A stretch of DNA of 64,000 nucleotides from Pseudomonas sp. PD9R (GTDB lineage Bacteria > Pseudomonadota > Gammaproteobacteria > Pseudomonadales > Pseudomonadaceae). The stretch covers positions 1-64,000 of the forward strand of contig NZ_JAHTMR010000005.1 of NCBI RefSeq assembly GCF_019200975.1. The letters run 5' to 3'. The notes beneath the pieces are model-generated. The model ran no database searches, had not been told where the DNA came from, and worked only from the letters and a program-made list of their open reading frames with translations. Position numbers and translations under genes: made by a program. Numbering within the stretch: position 1 is the first letter of the stretch; every line of letters begins with the position of its first letter. Of the stretch, positions 35,964-44,686 are shown piece after piece.

Positions 35964-36458
35964 TTAGGCCAGCGTCTCGTAATCAGCCTTGAAAAAACGC
36001 AAAAGCCTGAGGCTGCGGCCGACAATCAAACCATTGATCAGACCCGCTCCCAATGCTGACCATGCCACCGCCAAAACTTCATCCGCCAGTTCCGGATGCA
36101 TGGCCGCCTGGTACCCACTGTAGTAACGCCATGCAAAGAACCCCCAGTACACAACCAGCACCTTGACCGTGCCACCCAGCACCAGACGCTCACCATCACG
36201 CTCCACGCTTTGATACGAGTAAAAGCGCAACGCCAATATCCAACCCGCCAGCAACCCCAATGCATACACCGAAAGCGGAATTGCGGCACCTTGGGAGAAA
36301 TTCAGAGAGACAAGGGAAATGGCGACAAAAATCAGCGGCGTGATTTGCAACGACCTCTTCGACTCATGACTCTTGAAGCAGGCACTGACGCCGTAATAAG
36401 TCAGGATAAAAAAGACCGCATAAACCCACAGCGGGGTACCACGCAAAATGTCGAACAT
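35964..36458 (-). CDS. integral membrane protein of unknown function (DUF6622-like)
   Basis: The product is 164 residues with four to five membrane helices (WVYAVFFILTYYGVSACF, ITPLIFVAISLVSLNF, VYALGLLAGWILALRF, LVVYWGFFAWRYYSGY, AVAWSALGAGLINGLI). Motifs such as LVLGGTVKVLVVYWGFFAWRYY match a family I recall as DUF6622; no function is known. It is flanked by REP elements and by two related sequence blocks, and runs opposite to the fhlB-like gene. Confidence 0.72.
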   Translation of the reverse strand: MFDILRGTPLWVYAVFFILTYYGVSACFKSHESKRSLQITPLIFVAISLVSLNFSQGAAIPLSVYALGLLAGWILALRFYSYQSVERDGERLVLGGTVKVLVVYWGFFAWRYYSGYQAAMHPELADEVLAVAWSALGAGLINGLIVGRSLRLLRFFKADYETLA

Positions 36459-36549
36459 AGGCCTCCTTGGCAGTGCATGTAGCCTAAACAGTCATTGTTG
36501 ATCAGCGGCGATGAAGTTACCGAGGGCAGGATGATTACTGAAGTCTGGA

Positions 36550-36690
36550 GGACGCCTTCACGGGCAGCCCGCTCCCAGCCTGAAATCACTGTAGGAGCGA
36601 GCGTGCTCGCGATGAAGGCATGAGCAACGCGTTTATTCAGAAAGCCCGCGTTATCGTTGACGTCCATCGCGAGCAGGATCGCTCCTGCAA
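36550..36690. repeat. REP cluster (three arms) before the DUF6622-like gene
   Basis: A decayed arm CGCCTTCACGGGCAGCCCGC, then TGTAGGAGCGAGCGTGCTCG, then CATCGCGAGCAGGATCGCTC. The last two form a doublet around a loop with ACGCG/CGCGT. The cluster separates the DUF6622-like gene from the DUF2802 gene. Confidence 0.82.
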
Positions 36691-36694
36691 GTAA

Positions 36695-37090
36695 CTAGCT
36701 GCTTTTATGCAATTTGCTCATCAACTCCGCCTCAGCCTGGGTCAAGCCACAGGACTGGGTCAGTTCGTCGACGCTCGCGCCCATGCCGACCAATCGTGCC
36801 GCCTGGGCGAACGACAGGCTGGAAGGATCGCGCTGTTCCACCTGAGCCAGTTTGTCAGGCAGAGGGGCGACGATCGCGCGCAGTTCGTGCAGGTCTTCAC
36901 CCATGCGCACGTTGCCGTTCTGATAGTTGTCGACGCGCTTGGCCAGGTCCTTGATGCGCTGATCGCGCAGCGCATCACCCTGGGCCTGTTGCGCGGCGAT
37001 AAGCTTTTGACCGCGAATGTACGCCAGAAACATTGCCAGCGTGCCTGCCCAAAACAGGAACAGGACAATGACCGCCACCTCAAGAATCAA
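36695..37090 (-). CDS. DUF2802 protein linked to cheW
   Basis: This 131-residue protein has one N-terminal membrane helix (VAVIVLFLFWAGTLAMFLAY), a coiled-coil-like central region (GQKLIAAQQAQGDALRDQRI) and a C-terminal helix-turn-helix-like part (SFAQAARLVGMGASVDELTQ, GLTQAEAELMSKL) that defines DUF2802. The probable start is a TTG directly after the cheW stop (TGATTG), implying coupled translation. It is last in the chemotaxis operon; a role in chemotaxis or surface motility is inferred from position. Confidence 0.82.
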   Translation of the reverse strand: MILEVAVIVLFLFWAGTLAMFLAYIRGQKLIAAQQAQGDALRDQRIKDLAKRVDNYQNGNVRMGEDLHELRAIVAPLPDKLAQVEQRDPSSLSFAQAARLVGMGASVDELTQSCGLTQAEAELMSKLHKSS

Positions 37091-37576
37091 TCAGATACTC
37101 TCCAGTTCCGACCATTCTTCTTCGCTCATCATCTTGTCGAGTTCGACCAGGATCAGCAGTTCGTTGTTCTTGTTGCACACGCCTTGAATGAACTTGGCGG
37201 ATTCTTCGTTACCGACGTTTGGCGCGGTTTCGATTTCCGACTGACGCAGGTAAACCACTTCGGCCACGCTGTCGACCATGATCCCGACCACTTGCTTGTC
37301 GGCTTCGATGATGACGATACGGGTGTTGTCGCTGATTTCGGCGTTCATCAGGCCGAAGCGCTGACGGGTGTCGATCACGGTGACCACGTTACCGCGCAGG
37401 TTGATGATGCCCAGCACGTAGCTCGGGGCACCCGGAACCGGGGCGATCTCGGTGTAACGCAGGACTTCCTGAACGCGCATCACGTTGATGCCGTAGGTTT
37501 CGTTGTCCAGCTTGAAGGTTACCCATTGCAGGATCGGATCTTCGGAACCCTTTGCCGCCGTCGCCTTATCATTCAT
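37091..37576 (-). CDS. cheW: chemotaxis adaptor CheW
   Basis: This 161-residue CheW scaffold joins chemoreceptors to CheA at the pole. The SH3-like double barrel covers most of the protein (WVTFKLDNETYGINVMRVQE, GIINLRGNVVTVIDTRQRFG with the receptor-contact arginine, ADKQVVGIMVDSVAEVVYL). A short weak hairpin followed by T residues lies between it and parP. Confidence 0.96.
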   Translation of the reverse strand: MNDKATAAKGSEDPILQWVTFKLDNETYGINVMRVQEVLRYTEIAPVPGAPSYVLGIINLRGNVVTVIDTRQRFGLMNAEISDNTRIVIIEADKQVVGIMVDSVAEVVYLRQSEIETAPNVGNEESAKFIQGVCNKNNELLILVELDKMMSEEEWSELESI

Positions 37577-37590
37577 ACCCTGACCCCTCG

Positions 37591-37608
37591 AAAAACCGCC
37601 CTAGCGGT
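37591..37608 (-). terminator. weak hairpin between parP and cheW (attenuator candidate)
   Basis: On the minus strand ACCGC-TAGG-GCGGT is followed by TTTTT. The stem is only five base pairs, so any termination would be partial and would lower cheW and DUF2802 expression relative to the genes upstream. Confidence 0.35.
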
Positions 37609-37647
37609 GTGTTCAGTGCGGCGGCAGTGACTGCCGTCACGTGTTTT

Positions 37648-38601
37648 TTATGTCTGTTTGTGGATCGGCTTGACGCTGCTCATGTGCTTTGCCCCACCGC
37701 TGGCGATCAACTCGGCCAACGCGGAAACGTCAAGCAACGCACACATATGTTCAATCACGGTGCCCGCCAGCCATGGCCGTTGACCACGGTGGCTGCGCCA
37801 TTTGATTTCGTTCGGGTCCAGGCGCAGCGAGCGGCTGACCTGATGCACCGCCAGCCCCCACTCGTAGCCCTGAACGGAAATGACGTATTGCAGGCCTTGG
37901 CGGAAGTCATCGCGATAACGGTCGGGCATGACCCATCGCGCAGTGTCCAGCACCTTCAAGTTGCCGGCCTGGCTCGGCAGGATACCGAGGAACCATTCGG
38001 GCTGACCGAACAACGGCGTCAACTCGTGACCGGCCAACGGATAAATCGACCCCAGGCACACCAGTGGCACCGCCAGGGTCAACCCGGCGACATCGAACAA
38101 CAGGCATTCGAACGGTTCGGCGGCCCATGTCGGACGCCCGTCGGTTTCCACCGGAGGTGGCGTGTTCGAGGGTGGCAGATGAACTTCGACGACCGGCGGT
38201 ATCAGCGCTTGATGTACTTCGACAGTCGACGGCACCACGGCGTGTTGCAGTTCAACGGCGGGTGGCACCAACGCTTGAAGCAAGGGCGCGATGGTCGATA
38301 CCGGCGCCAGAATCGGTGCAGGCGCTTCCATCACGGCGACCGGTGTTTTCTCAACGACAGGCGCTACCACAGGCGCGGCGATGGCGGCAGGTTGCTGCGC
38401 ATCCCGGGCCTGCTCTTCGAGCACTGCTGCCTGGAACTCGTCCAGCGCGGCTTCTACTTCAATGATTTCGACAACTTCGACGACTTCAGCAAGCACTTGA
38501 ACTTCAACCGGCAGTTCATCGGTCGCTTCCTGTAGCAGGTTGTCCAGATACGACTGAAGCGCCAATTGCGGACGCGAGGTGATCTTCAGCGGCCGGTTCA
38601 T
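37648..38601 (-). CDS. parP: ParP: CheW-domain protein for polar chemotaxis array placement
   Basis: The 317-residue product has a variable N-terminal region rich in V, E and P (residues 30-150), followed by a CheW-like domain (ECLLFDVAGLTLAVPLVCLG near 156, YVISVQGYEWGLAVHQVSRS, RSHRGQRPWLAGTVIEHMCA). In Vibrio, ParP links ParC to CheA and builds itself into the array. Three tandem 11-residue units (AxVPxxVEVHx pattern, residues 110-142) are visible in the linker. The ribosome-binding site GAGG directly abuts a REP hairpin. Confidence 0.87.
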   Translation of the reverse strand: MNRPLKITSRPQLALQSYLDNLLQEATDELPVEVQVLAEVVEVVEIIEVEAALDEFQAAVLEEQARDAQQPAAIAAPVVAPVVEKTPVAVMEAPAPILAPVSTIAPLLQALVPPAVELQHAVVPSTVEVHQALIPPVVEVHLPPSNTPPPVETDGRPTWAAEPFECLLFDVAGLTLAVPLVCLGSIYPLAGHELTPLFGQPEWFLGILPSQAGNLKVLDTARWVMPDRYRDDFRQGLQYVISVQGYEWGLAVHQVSRSLRLDPNEIKWRSHRGQRPWLAGTVIEHMCALLDVSALAELIASGGAKHMSSVKPIHKQT

Positions 38602-38612
38602 GTGCGCACCTC

Positions 38613-38709
38613 TGTAGGAGCTGCCGAAGGCTGCGATCTTTTGATCTTGATCTTTTCAAGTTCGCCACAAAGCAAGATCAAAAGATCGCGGCCTGCGGCA
38701 GCTCCTACA
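38613..38709. repeat. REP doublet between parC and parP
   Basis: Inverted arms of the GTAGGAGCTGCCGAAGGCTG class with GATCTT/AAGATC inner arms. It occupies almost the whole parC-parP gap and, on the coding strand, ends at the base before the parP ribosome-binding site. Confidence 0.92.
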
Positions 38710-38724
38710 GGGATTGGGCTCATT

Positions 38725-39513
38725 TCACGCCACCTGCGGAACAAGTTGTGCCGCCAAAAGATGCTTGAGCAACGCGCGGTACGCAAGAACGCCACGGCTC
38801 TTGCCGTCGAATTGCGAAGGCGTCAGCCCTGCCCGGCTGGCATCGCGCAGACGCGTGTCCACCGGAATGTAGCCTTGCCAGATTTCTTCCGGAAATTTGT
38901 CGCGCAAGACGCGCAACGTGCCGAGGGATGCTTGCGTACGGCGGTCGAACAGGGTCGGCACGATGGTGAATGGCAAGGCCTGCTTGCGTGAGCGGTTGAT
39001 CATCGCCAGGGTGTTGACCATGCGCTCCAGGCCTTTGACCGCCAGGTGTTCAGTCTGCACCGGGATCACCAGTTGTTGGCTCGCCGCCAAGGCATTGACC
39101 ATCAGCACGCCGAGCAACGGCGGGCTGTCGATCACCGCGTAATCGAAGTCCTGCCACAGTTGCGCGAGGCTCTTGGCGATCACCAGGCCCAAACCACTCT
39201 GGCCCGGCGACTGGCGCTCAAGGGTCGCCAGCGCGGTACTCGACGGCAACAAGGAAATATGTTCGTGGCTGGTGGACAGCAGCAACTGACCGGGCAAGCC
39301 CTGAGGCACGCTGCCCTTGTGCAGGAACAGGTCGTAGTTGCTGTGTTCCAGGGTGTCCGGGTCGTAACCGAAATAGCTGGTCATGGAGCCGTGAGGGTCG
39401 AGATCGACCACGACCACGCGCTTGCCCGCCTCGGCCAGCAACCCGGCTAAAGCGATAGAGGAAGTGGTTTTACCGACACCACCCTTTTGATTGGCGACTG
39501 CCCAGACTCTCAT
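38725..39513 (-). CDS. parC: ParC: ParA-like ATPase for chemotaxis array positioning
   Basis: This 262-residue ParA-family ATPase has a deviant Walker A (NQKGGVGKTTSS, residues 8-19), switch VVDLDPHGSMTSYFG and Walker B VIDSPPLLG. Such genes beside che operons of polar flagellates place the chemotaxis array at the pole and share it at division. A plasmid-type partition role is excluded by context, since no parB follows. Confidence 0.9.
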   Translation of the reverse strand: MRVWAVANQKGGVGKTTSSIALAGLLAEAGKRVVVVDLDPHGSMTSYFGYDPDTLEHSNYDLFLHKGSVPQGLPGQLLLSTSHEHISLLPSSTALATLERQSPGQSGLGLVIAKSLAQLWQDFDYAVIDSPPLLGVLMVNALAASQQLVIPVQTEHLAVKGLERMVNTLAMINRSRKQALPFTIVPTLFDRRTQASLGTLRVLRDKFPEEIWQGYIPVDTRLRDASRAGLTPSQFDGKSRGVLAYRALLKHLLAAQLVPQVA

Positions 39514-39556
39514 TCGGATTGTTCCTCCCGACCGAATGGATCGGCCGAGAAATAGC

Positions 39557-40447
39557 TCAACGTGTTAATGCGGGTGACGGAGAATTGACGGCGCTCTCTC
39601 GTCCCGGCGACTTGACCGGGGTCGGTGCAGTTTGTGTGCCAGCACGCTTCAACGCGGCATCCGGTTTTGCATTGGCGGTGCCGGTTCCGGTAAGGCTGCG
39701 ACGTACATCGAGATTGCGCGACACCACCAGCACCACGCGACGGTTACGCGCCCGGCCCTCGGCCGTGGCATTGTTGGCCACCGGCTGGAATTCGCCATAG
39801 CCCACCGACGCCAGACGACCGGGGTTCACACCCTGCATCGCCAGCATGCGCACGATGCTCGCCGAACGAGCCGAGGACAGCTCCCAATTGGTCGGATACT
39901 GCGAGGTGCGAATCGGCTGATCGTCGGTAAAACCTTCAACGTGAATCGGGTTGTCGAACGGCTTCAGAATCGTCGCGACCTTGTCGATGATGTTGAATGC
40001 GATGTCACTGGGCATAGCGTCGCCGCTGCCAAACAGCAGGCTGGAATTGAGTTCGATCTCGACCCACAACTCGTTGCCGCGCACGGTCATCTGATTGGAG
40101 CTGATCAGGTCGCCGAATGCCGCACTGATGTCATCGGCGATGCTTTTCAGCGGATCGCTCGTACCGGCAACACCGGCATCGACCTGGTCGCTGTCCTTGA
40201 CCAGTGGCTTGGCCGGGGTCACGGTCTTCGGTCGCTCGTCGCCGATCGGAATCGGTTTCAGGGCACGATCGGTGTCGGTGAAAACCCCGATCAATGCCTC
40301 GGAAATGATCTTGTACTTGCCTTCGTTGATCGACGAGATCGAGTACATCACCACGAAAAAGGCGAACAGCAAGGTGATGAAGTCGGCATAGGAAACGAGC
40401 CAACGTTCATGGTTTACATGTTCTTCATGCTGCCGACGACGAGCCAT
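39557..40447 (-). CDS. motD: flagellar stator protein MotD (MotB-like)
   Basis: This 296-residue MotB-family protein has a cytoplasmic N-terminus, one helix with the proton-carrying aspartate (LVSYADFITLLFAFFVVMYS, D22) and a periplasmic OmpA-like peptidoglycan-binding domain (IHVEGFTDDQPIRTSQYPTN, NWELSSARSASIVRMLAMQG). With MotC it forms a second stator set used on viscous media in pseudomonads. The C-terminal 45 residues are low-complexity. Confidence 0.94.
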   Translation of the reverse strand: MARRRQHEEHVNHERWLVSYADFITLLFAFFVVMYSISSINEGKYKIISEALIGVFTDTDRALKPIPIGDERPKTVTPAKPLVKDSDQVDAGVAGTSDPLKSIADDISAAFGDLISSNQMTVRGNELWVEIELNSSLLFGSGDAMPSDIAFNIIDKVATILKPFDNPIHVEGFTDDQPIRTSQYPTNWELSSARSASIVRMLAMQGVNPGRLASVGYGEFQPVANNATAEGRARNRRVVLVVSRNLDVRRSLTGTGTANAKPDAALKRAGTQTAPTPVKSPGRESAVNSPSPALTR

Positions 40448-40459
40448 GAGGTTATTCCC

Positions 40460-41200
40460 TTAATCCATGAAGCCCTGAAGCTTCAACTCAATGGAGCGAG
40501 GGTTTTCACCTTCGGCGATCGACAGAATGCCTTCCAACAACATTTCGCGATAACGCGACTGGCGCAATGCGACGGATTTGAGTTTGGCCGCAATCGGCAG
40601 CAGCACCAGGTTGGCACTGGCCACACCGTAGATGGTTGCAACGAACGCCACGGCGATGCCGCTACCCAGTTGAGATGGATCGCCCAGGTTGCCCATGACG
40701 TGAATCAGGCCCATCACCGCACCGATGATGCCGATGGTCGGCGCGTAACCACCCATGCTTTCGAAGACTTTGGCAGCTTCAATGTCGCGGCTTTCCTGCG
40801 TGTAAAAATCCACTTCCAGAATGCTGCGAATGGCTTCGGGTTCAGCACCGTCCACCAACAGTTGCAGGCCCTTGCGCGAGTAGCTGTCGGGCTCGGTGTC
40901 GGCCACCCCTTCCAGACCGAGCAAACCTTCCTTGCGTGCGGTCAGGCTCCAGTTCACGACGCGATCGATGCCGCCGGCCAGGTCGATGCGTGGCGGGAAC
41001 AGGATCCACGCCAGAATCTGCATCGCGCGCTTGAACGCGCTCATCGGCGATTGCAGCAACGCCGCGCCGATGGTCCCGCCGAGCACGATCAATGCCGCCG
41101 GGCCGTTGGCCAGGGCACCGAGGTGACCACCTTCGAGGAAGTTGCCGCCGATGATGGCGACGAACGCCATGATGATCCCGATAAGGCTTAGAACGTCCAT
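40460..41200 (-). CDS. motC: flagellar stator protein MotC (MotA-like)
   Basis: This 246-residue MotA-family protein has four helices ([20 protein letters not shown] at the start) and the conserved stretch GGYAPTIGIIGAVMGLIHVM. It conducts protons with MotD and pushes on FliG. The ATG at 41200 overlaps the cheB stop by one base and is preferred to an in-frame start three codons upstream inside cheB. Confidence 0.94.
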   Translation of the reverse strand: MDVLSLIGIIMAFVAIIGGNFLEGGHLGALANGPAALIVLGGTIGAALLQSPMSAFKRAMQILAWILFPPRIDLAGGIDRVVNWSLTARKEGLLGLEGVADTEPDSYSRKGLQLLVDGAEPEAIRSILEVDFYTQESRDIEAAKVFESMGGYAPTIGIIGAVMGLIHVMGNLGDPSQLGSGIAVAFVATIYGVASANLVLLPIAAKLKSVALRQSRYREMLLEGILSIAEGENPRSIELKLQGFMD

Positions 41201-42330
41201 CAGATACACGCCTCGACCAGGTGCCGGCCAATATCGTCAAGCCCGTAGACCGCATCGGCGAGTTCGGCTTTGACGATGGCCATCGGCATGCCGTAGATCA
41301 CGCAGCTCGCTTCATCCTGAGCCCAGATCGAACTGCCGCCCTGTTTGAGCAGGCGCGCGCCTTCGCGACCGTCCGCGCCCATGCCGGTCAATACAACCGC
41401 CAGAACTTTGTCACCGTAAGTCTTGGCCGCCGAACCGAACGTAATGTCCACGCACGGCTTGTAGTTCAAACGTTCGTCGCCCGGCAGGATTTTCACCGCG
41501 CCACGGCCGTCGATCATCATTTGCTTGCCACCCGGTGCCAGCAACGCCAGGCCTGGACGCAGGATGTCGCCATCCTCGGCTTCCTTGACGCTGATGCGGC
41601 AGAGTTTGTCCAGACGTTCGGCGAATGCCTTGGTAAAGGCTGCCGGCATGTGCTGAACCAGCACGATCGGCGCCGGGAAGTTGGCCGGCAACTGGGTCAG
41701 GACCCGCTGCAGGGCAACCGGGCCGCCAGTGGACGTGCCGATGGCCACCAATTTGTAGGCTTTGCGTTTCGGTGCCGGCGACGACGGTGCCGCCGCATGC
41801 GTACGCGTCGGCAGCGGAGCGGGTGCCGGACGCACAGGCGCGTTGCTTCCGTAACTGCCGAGGCTCGAAGGCGCTGGCGTCGGGGCAGGTGCAGCGACAG
41901 GGGTCGGGGCAGCATAGGTACTGACGCGACGATTACTGCGCGAGATGCTGAGAATCTTCTCGCACAGCAGTTGCTTGACCTTCTCGGGGTTGCGCGAGAT
42001 GTCTTCGAAATTCTTCGGCAGGAAGTCCACCGCGCCGGCGTCCAGCGCATCCAGGGTTACCCGGGCGCCTTCGTGGGTCAGCGAGGAAAACATCAAGACC
42101 GGGGTCGGGCAGCGCTGCATGATGTGCCGCACCGCTGTGATGCCGTCCATCATTGGCATCTCGTAGTCCATGGTGATCACGTCTGGCTTGAGCGCCAGCG
42201 CCTGATCAATCGCCTCTTTTCCGTTGGTCGCCGTACCGACGACCTGGATATTCGAATCCGCTGAAAGAATTTCCGAGACGCGGCGGCGGAAAAACCCCGA
42301 ATCGTCCACCACCAGGACTTTGACTGCCAT
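41200..42330 (-). CDS. cheB: chemotaxis protein-glutamate methylesterase CheB
   Basis: The 376-residue product has a receiver domain (residues 1-120, acidic pair VVDDSG and acceptor aspartate in VITMDYEMP), a proline/alanine-rich linker (about 145-185) and a C-terminal methylesterase domain with the catalytic Ser ([11 protein letters not shown]), His (VQHMPAAF) and Asp ([10 protein letters not shown]). It demethylates or deamidates receptors for adaptation. I chose the ATG at 42330; upstream in-frame codons lack homology. Confidence 0.96.
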   Translation of the reverse strand: MAVKVLVVDDSGFFRRRVSEILSADSNIQVVGTATNGKEAIDQALALKPDVITMDYEMPMMDGITAVRHIMQRCPTPVLMFSSLTHEGARVTLDALDAGAVDFLPKNFEDISRNPEKVKQLLCEKILSISRSNRRVSTYAAPTPVAAPAPTPAPSSLGSYGSNAPVRPAPAPLPTRTHAAAPSSPAPKRKAYKLVAIGTSTGGPVALQRVLTQLPANFPAPIVLVQHMPAAFTKAFAERLDKLCRISVKEAEDGDILRPGLALLAPGGKQMMIDGRGAVKILPGDERLNYKPCVDITFGSAAKTYGDKVLAVVLTGMGADGREGARLLKQGGSSIWAQDEASCVIYGMPMAIVKAELADAVYGLDDIGRHLVEACI

Positions 42331-42379
42331 AAACACTCCGTTAGACGGAGCGAGGCTCAGTCGCCCCGCTCCACCAGAA

Positions 42380-44632
42380 TCAAATACGCCGCGTGGCGTA
42401 ACGCTTGAGCATGCTCGGAACATCGAGAATCAGCGCGATGCGGCCGTCACCGGTAATGGTGGCGCCCGACATGCCCGGGGTTCCCTGAAGCATTTTGCCC
42501 AATGGCTTGATGACCACCTCTTCCTGGCCCACCAGTTGATCGACGACGAAGCCGATCCGCTGAGTGCCCACCGAAAGGATCACCACATGGCCTTCGCGCT
42601 GCTCTTCGTGAGCGGCGGAGCTGACCAGCCAGCGCTTGAGGTAGAACAATGGCAGCGCCTTGTCCCGCACGATCACCACTTCCTGGCCGTCTACCACGTT
42701 GGTGGTCGACAGATCGAGGTGGAAGATCTCGTTGACGTTCACCAGCGGGAACGCGAATGCCTGGTTGCCGAGCATGACCATCAGTGTCGGCATGATCGCC
42801 AGGGTCAACGGCACCTTGATGACGATCTTCGAACCCTGGCCTTTGGCCGAGTAGATGTTGATCGAACCGTTGAGCTGGGAAATCTTGGTTTTCACCACGT
42901 CCATGCCCACGCCACGACCCGATACGTCGGAGATCTCGGTCTTGGTCGAGAAGCCCGGAGCGAAAATCAGGTTGTAGCACTCGGTATCGCTCAGGCGATC
43001 GGCCGCGTCCTTGTCCATCACACCGCGTTTTACCGCGATGGAACGCAGGACGTTCGGGTCCATGCCTTTGCCGTCATCGGAGATCGACAGCAGGATGTGG
43101 TCGCCTTCCTGTTCCGCAGCCAGGATCACCTTGCCGCCGCGGGCCTTGCCCGACGCTTCGCGTTCTTCCGGCGACTCGATGCCGTGGTCGACCGCGTTGC
43201 GCACCAAGTGGACCAGCGGGTCGGCCAGGGCCTCGACGAGGTTCTTGTCGAGGTCGGTTTCTTCGCCGACCAGTTCCAGGTTGATCTCTTTCTTGAGCTG
43301 GCGAGCCAGGTCGCGAACCAGACGCGGGAAGCGCCCGAAGACTTTCTTGATCGGTTGCATCCGGGTCTTCATGACCGCGGTTTGCAGGTCGGCCGTGACC
43401 ACGTCGAGGTTCGACACGGCTTTGGACATCGCCTCATCGGCGCTGTTGGCACCCAGGCGCACCAGACGGTTACGTACCAGAACCAACTCGCCGACCATGT
43501 TCATGATTTCGTCGAGGCGCGCGGTATCGACCCGCACGGTGGTTTCGGCTTCGCTGGCCGGTTTTTCCGCTGGTGGCGCAGCCGGTGCACGGGCGGGTGC
43601 CGGTGCAGCTGCGGCAGCTGGGGCCGGTGTTTGGGCTTTTGGTTCGGGTGCCTTGGCCACCGGTTTCGGTGCCGCAGCCTTGGCGACAGGCGCTGCAACC
43701 GAAGCGCTGGCACCGGTAGCGACGCCGACTTCAGTGAACTTGCCTTTGCCGTGCAATTCGTCGAGCAGCGATTCGAACTCGTGATCGCTGATCAGATCGC
43801 CACCGACCGCAGCAGCGGTTGGCGCCGCAGGCGTCGGCACCGAAGCAATGGCCGATTCCAGCGCATCGACAGCAAAGTTGCCCTTGCCGTGCAGCTGATC
43901 GAGCAAGGCTTCGAATTCGTCGTCGGTGATGTCGGAGCTGTCGCCTGCCGCTTTCGGGGCTGACGGCGCAGCGGGTGCAGCAGCTGCATCGACGGCGAAC
44001 TGGCCTTTACCGTGCAATTGATCGAGCAACGACTCGAACTCGGCATCGGTGATTTCGTCACTGGCCGCGACATCGCTGGCCGGTGCCGGAGCAGCTGATG
44101 GCGCTTCGGCCTGAGCCTTCACGGCGTTCAGTGAGTCCAGCAGTTGTTCGAATTCGTTGTCGGTGATGTCGCCCGATTCGCTTTGCGTAACAGGCTCTTC
44201 GACGGCTTCAGCCACAGGCGCAGGAGCGGCCTCGTCAGCCGTTTGCGGCTCCGCCAGACGGGCCAGGGCAGCAAGTAATTCGGGTGTGGCAGCCGTGATT
44301 GGGCTGCGCTCGCGGACTTCGCTGAACATGCTGTTCACCGCGTCCAGTGCTTCGAGAACCACGTCCATCAGTTCCGAGTCAACGCGACGTTCGCCCTTGC
44401 GCAGGATGTCGAACACGTTCTCGGCGATGTGACAGCACTCCACCAGCTCGTTGAGCTGGAGGAAGCCGGCGCCCCCTTTTACAGTGTGAAAACCGCGAAA
44501 AATTGCATTGAGCAAATCCGCATCATCCGGTCGGCTTTCCAGCTCGACCAGTTGCTCGGACAGTTGCTCTAGAATCTCGCCGGCCTCAACCAGGAAATCC
44601 TGAAGGATCTCTTCATCGGCGCCGAAGCTCAT
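42380..44632 (-). CDS. cheA: chemotaxis histidine kinase CheA
   Basis: The 750-residue product has a P1 Hpt domain with phospho-acceptor H49 ([10 protein letters not shown]), a long acidic and Ala/Pro-rich linker (residues 130-360), P3 dimerisation ([20 protein letters not shown]), the P4 kinase ([28 protein letters not shown]) and the P5 CheW-like domain. It phosphorylates CheY and CheB. The linker carries four copies of a motif like ITDxEFExLLDxLHGKG (residues 155-167, 193-210, 234-251, 280-297) in place of a clear P2 domain. Confidence 0.96.
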   Translation of the reverse strand: MSFGADEEILQDFLVEAGEILEQLSEQLVELESRPDDADLLNAIFRGFHTVKGGAGFLQLNELVECCHIAENVFDILRKGERRVDSELMDVVLEALDAVNSMFSEVRERSPITAATPELLAALARLAEPQTADEAAPAPVAEAVEEPVTQSESGDITDNEFEQLLDSLNAVKAQAEAPSAAPAPASDVAASDEITDAEFESLLDQLHGKGQFAVDAAAAPAAPSAPKAAGDSSDITDDEFEALLDQLHGKGNFAVDALESAIASVPTPAAPTAAAVGGDLISDHEFESLLDELHGKGKFTEVGVATGASASVAAPVAKAAAPKPVAKAPEPKAQTPAPAAAAAPAPARAPAAPPAEKPASEAETTVRVDTARLDEIMNMVGELVLVRNRLVRLGANSADEAMSKAVSNLDVVTADLQTAVMKTRMQPIKKVFGRFPRLVRDLARQLKKEINLELVGEETDLDKNLVEALADPLVHLVRNAVDHGIESPEEREASGKARGGKVILAAEQEGDHILLSISDDGKGMDPNVLRSIAVKRGVMDKDAADRLSDTECYNLIFAPGFSTKTEISDVSGRGVGMDVVKTKISQLNGSINIYSAKGQGSKIVIKVPLTLAIMPTLMVMLGNQAFAFPLVNVNEIFHLDLSTTNVVDGQEVVIVRDKALPLFYLKRWLVSSAAHEEQREGHVVILSVGTQRIGFVVDQLVGQEEVVIKPLGKMLQGTPGMSGATITGDGRIALILDVPSMLKRYATRRI

Positions 44633-44686
44633 TAATGGTGTGCTCCTACAGGTCTAAAAACCCAAAAAACCTAAAATTCAAAAACT

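Noticed and set aside
38725..39513. Plasmid partition ParA
   Set aside because: No parB or parS-like repeats follow, and the position between motD and parP/cheW fits the chemotaxis ParC.
39632..41191. 519-codon plus-strand open frame opposite motC and motD
   Set aside because: Shadow frame of two well-supported stator genes.
42224..43963. 579-codon plus-strand open frame opposite cheA
   Set aside because: Antisense shadow of cheA: rich in H, R, D and Q, as expected from reverse reading, with no conserved motif or ribosome-binding logic.
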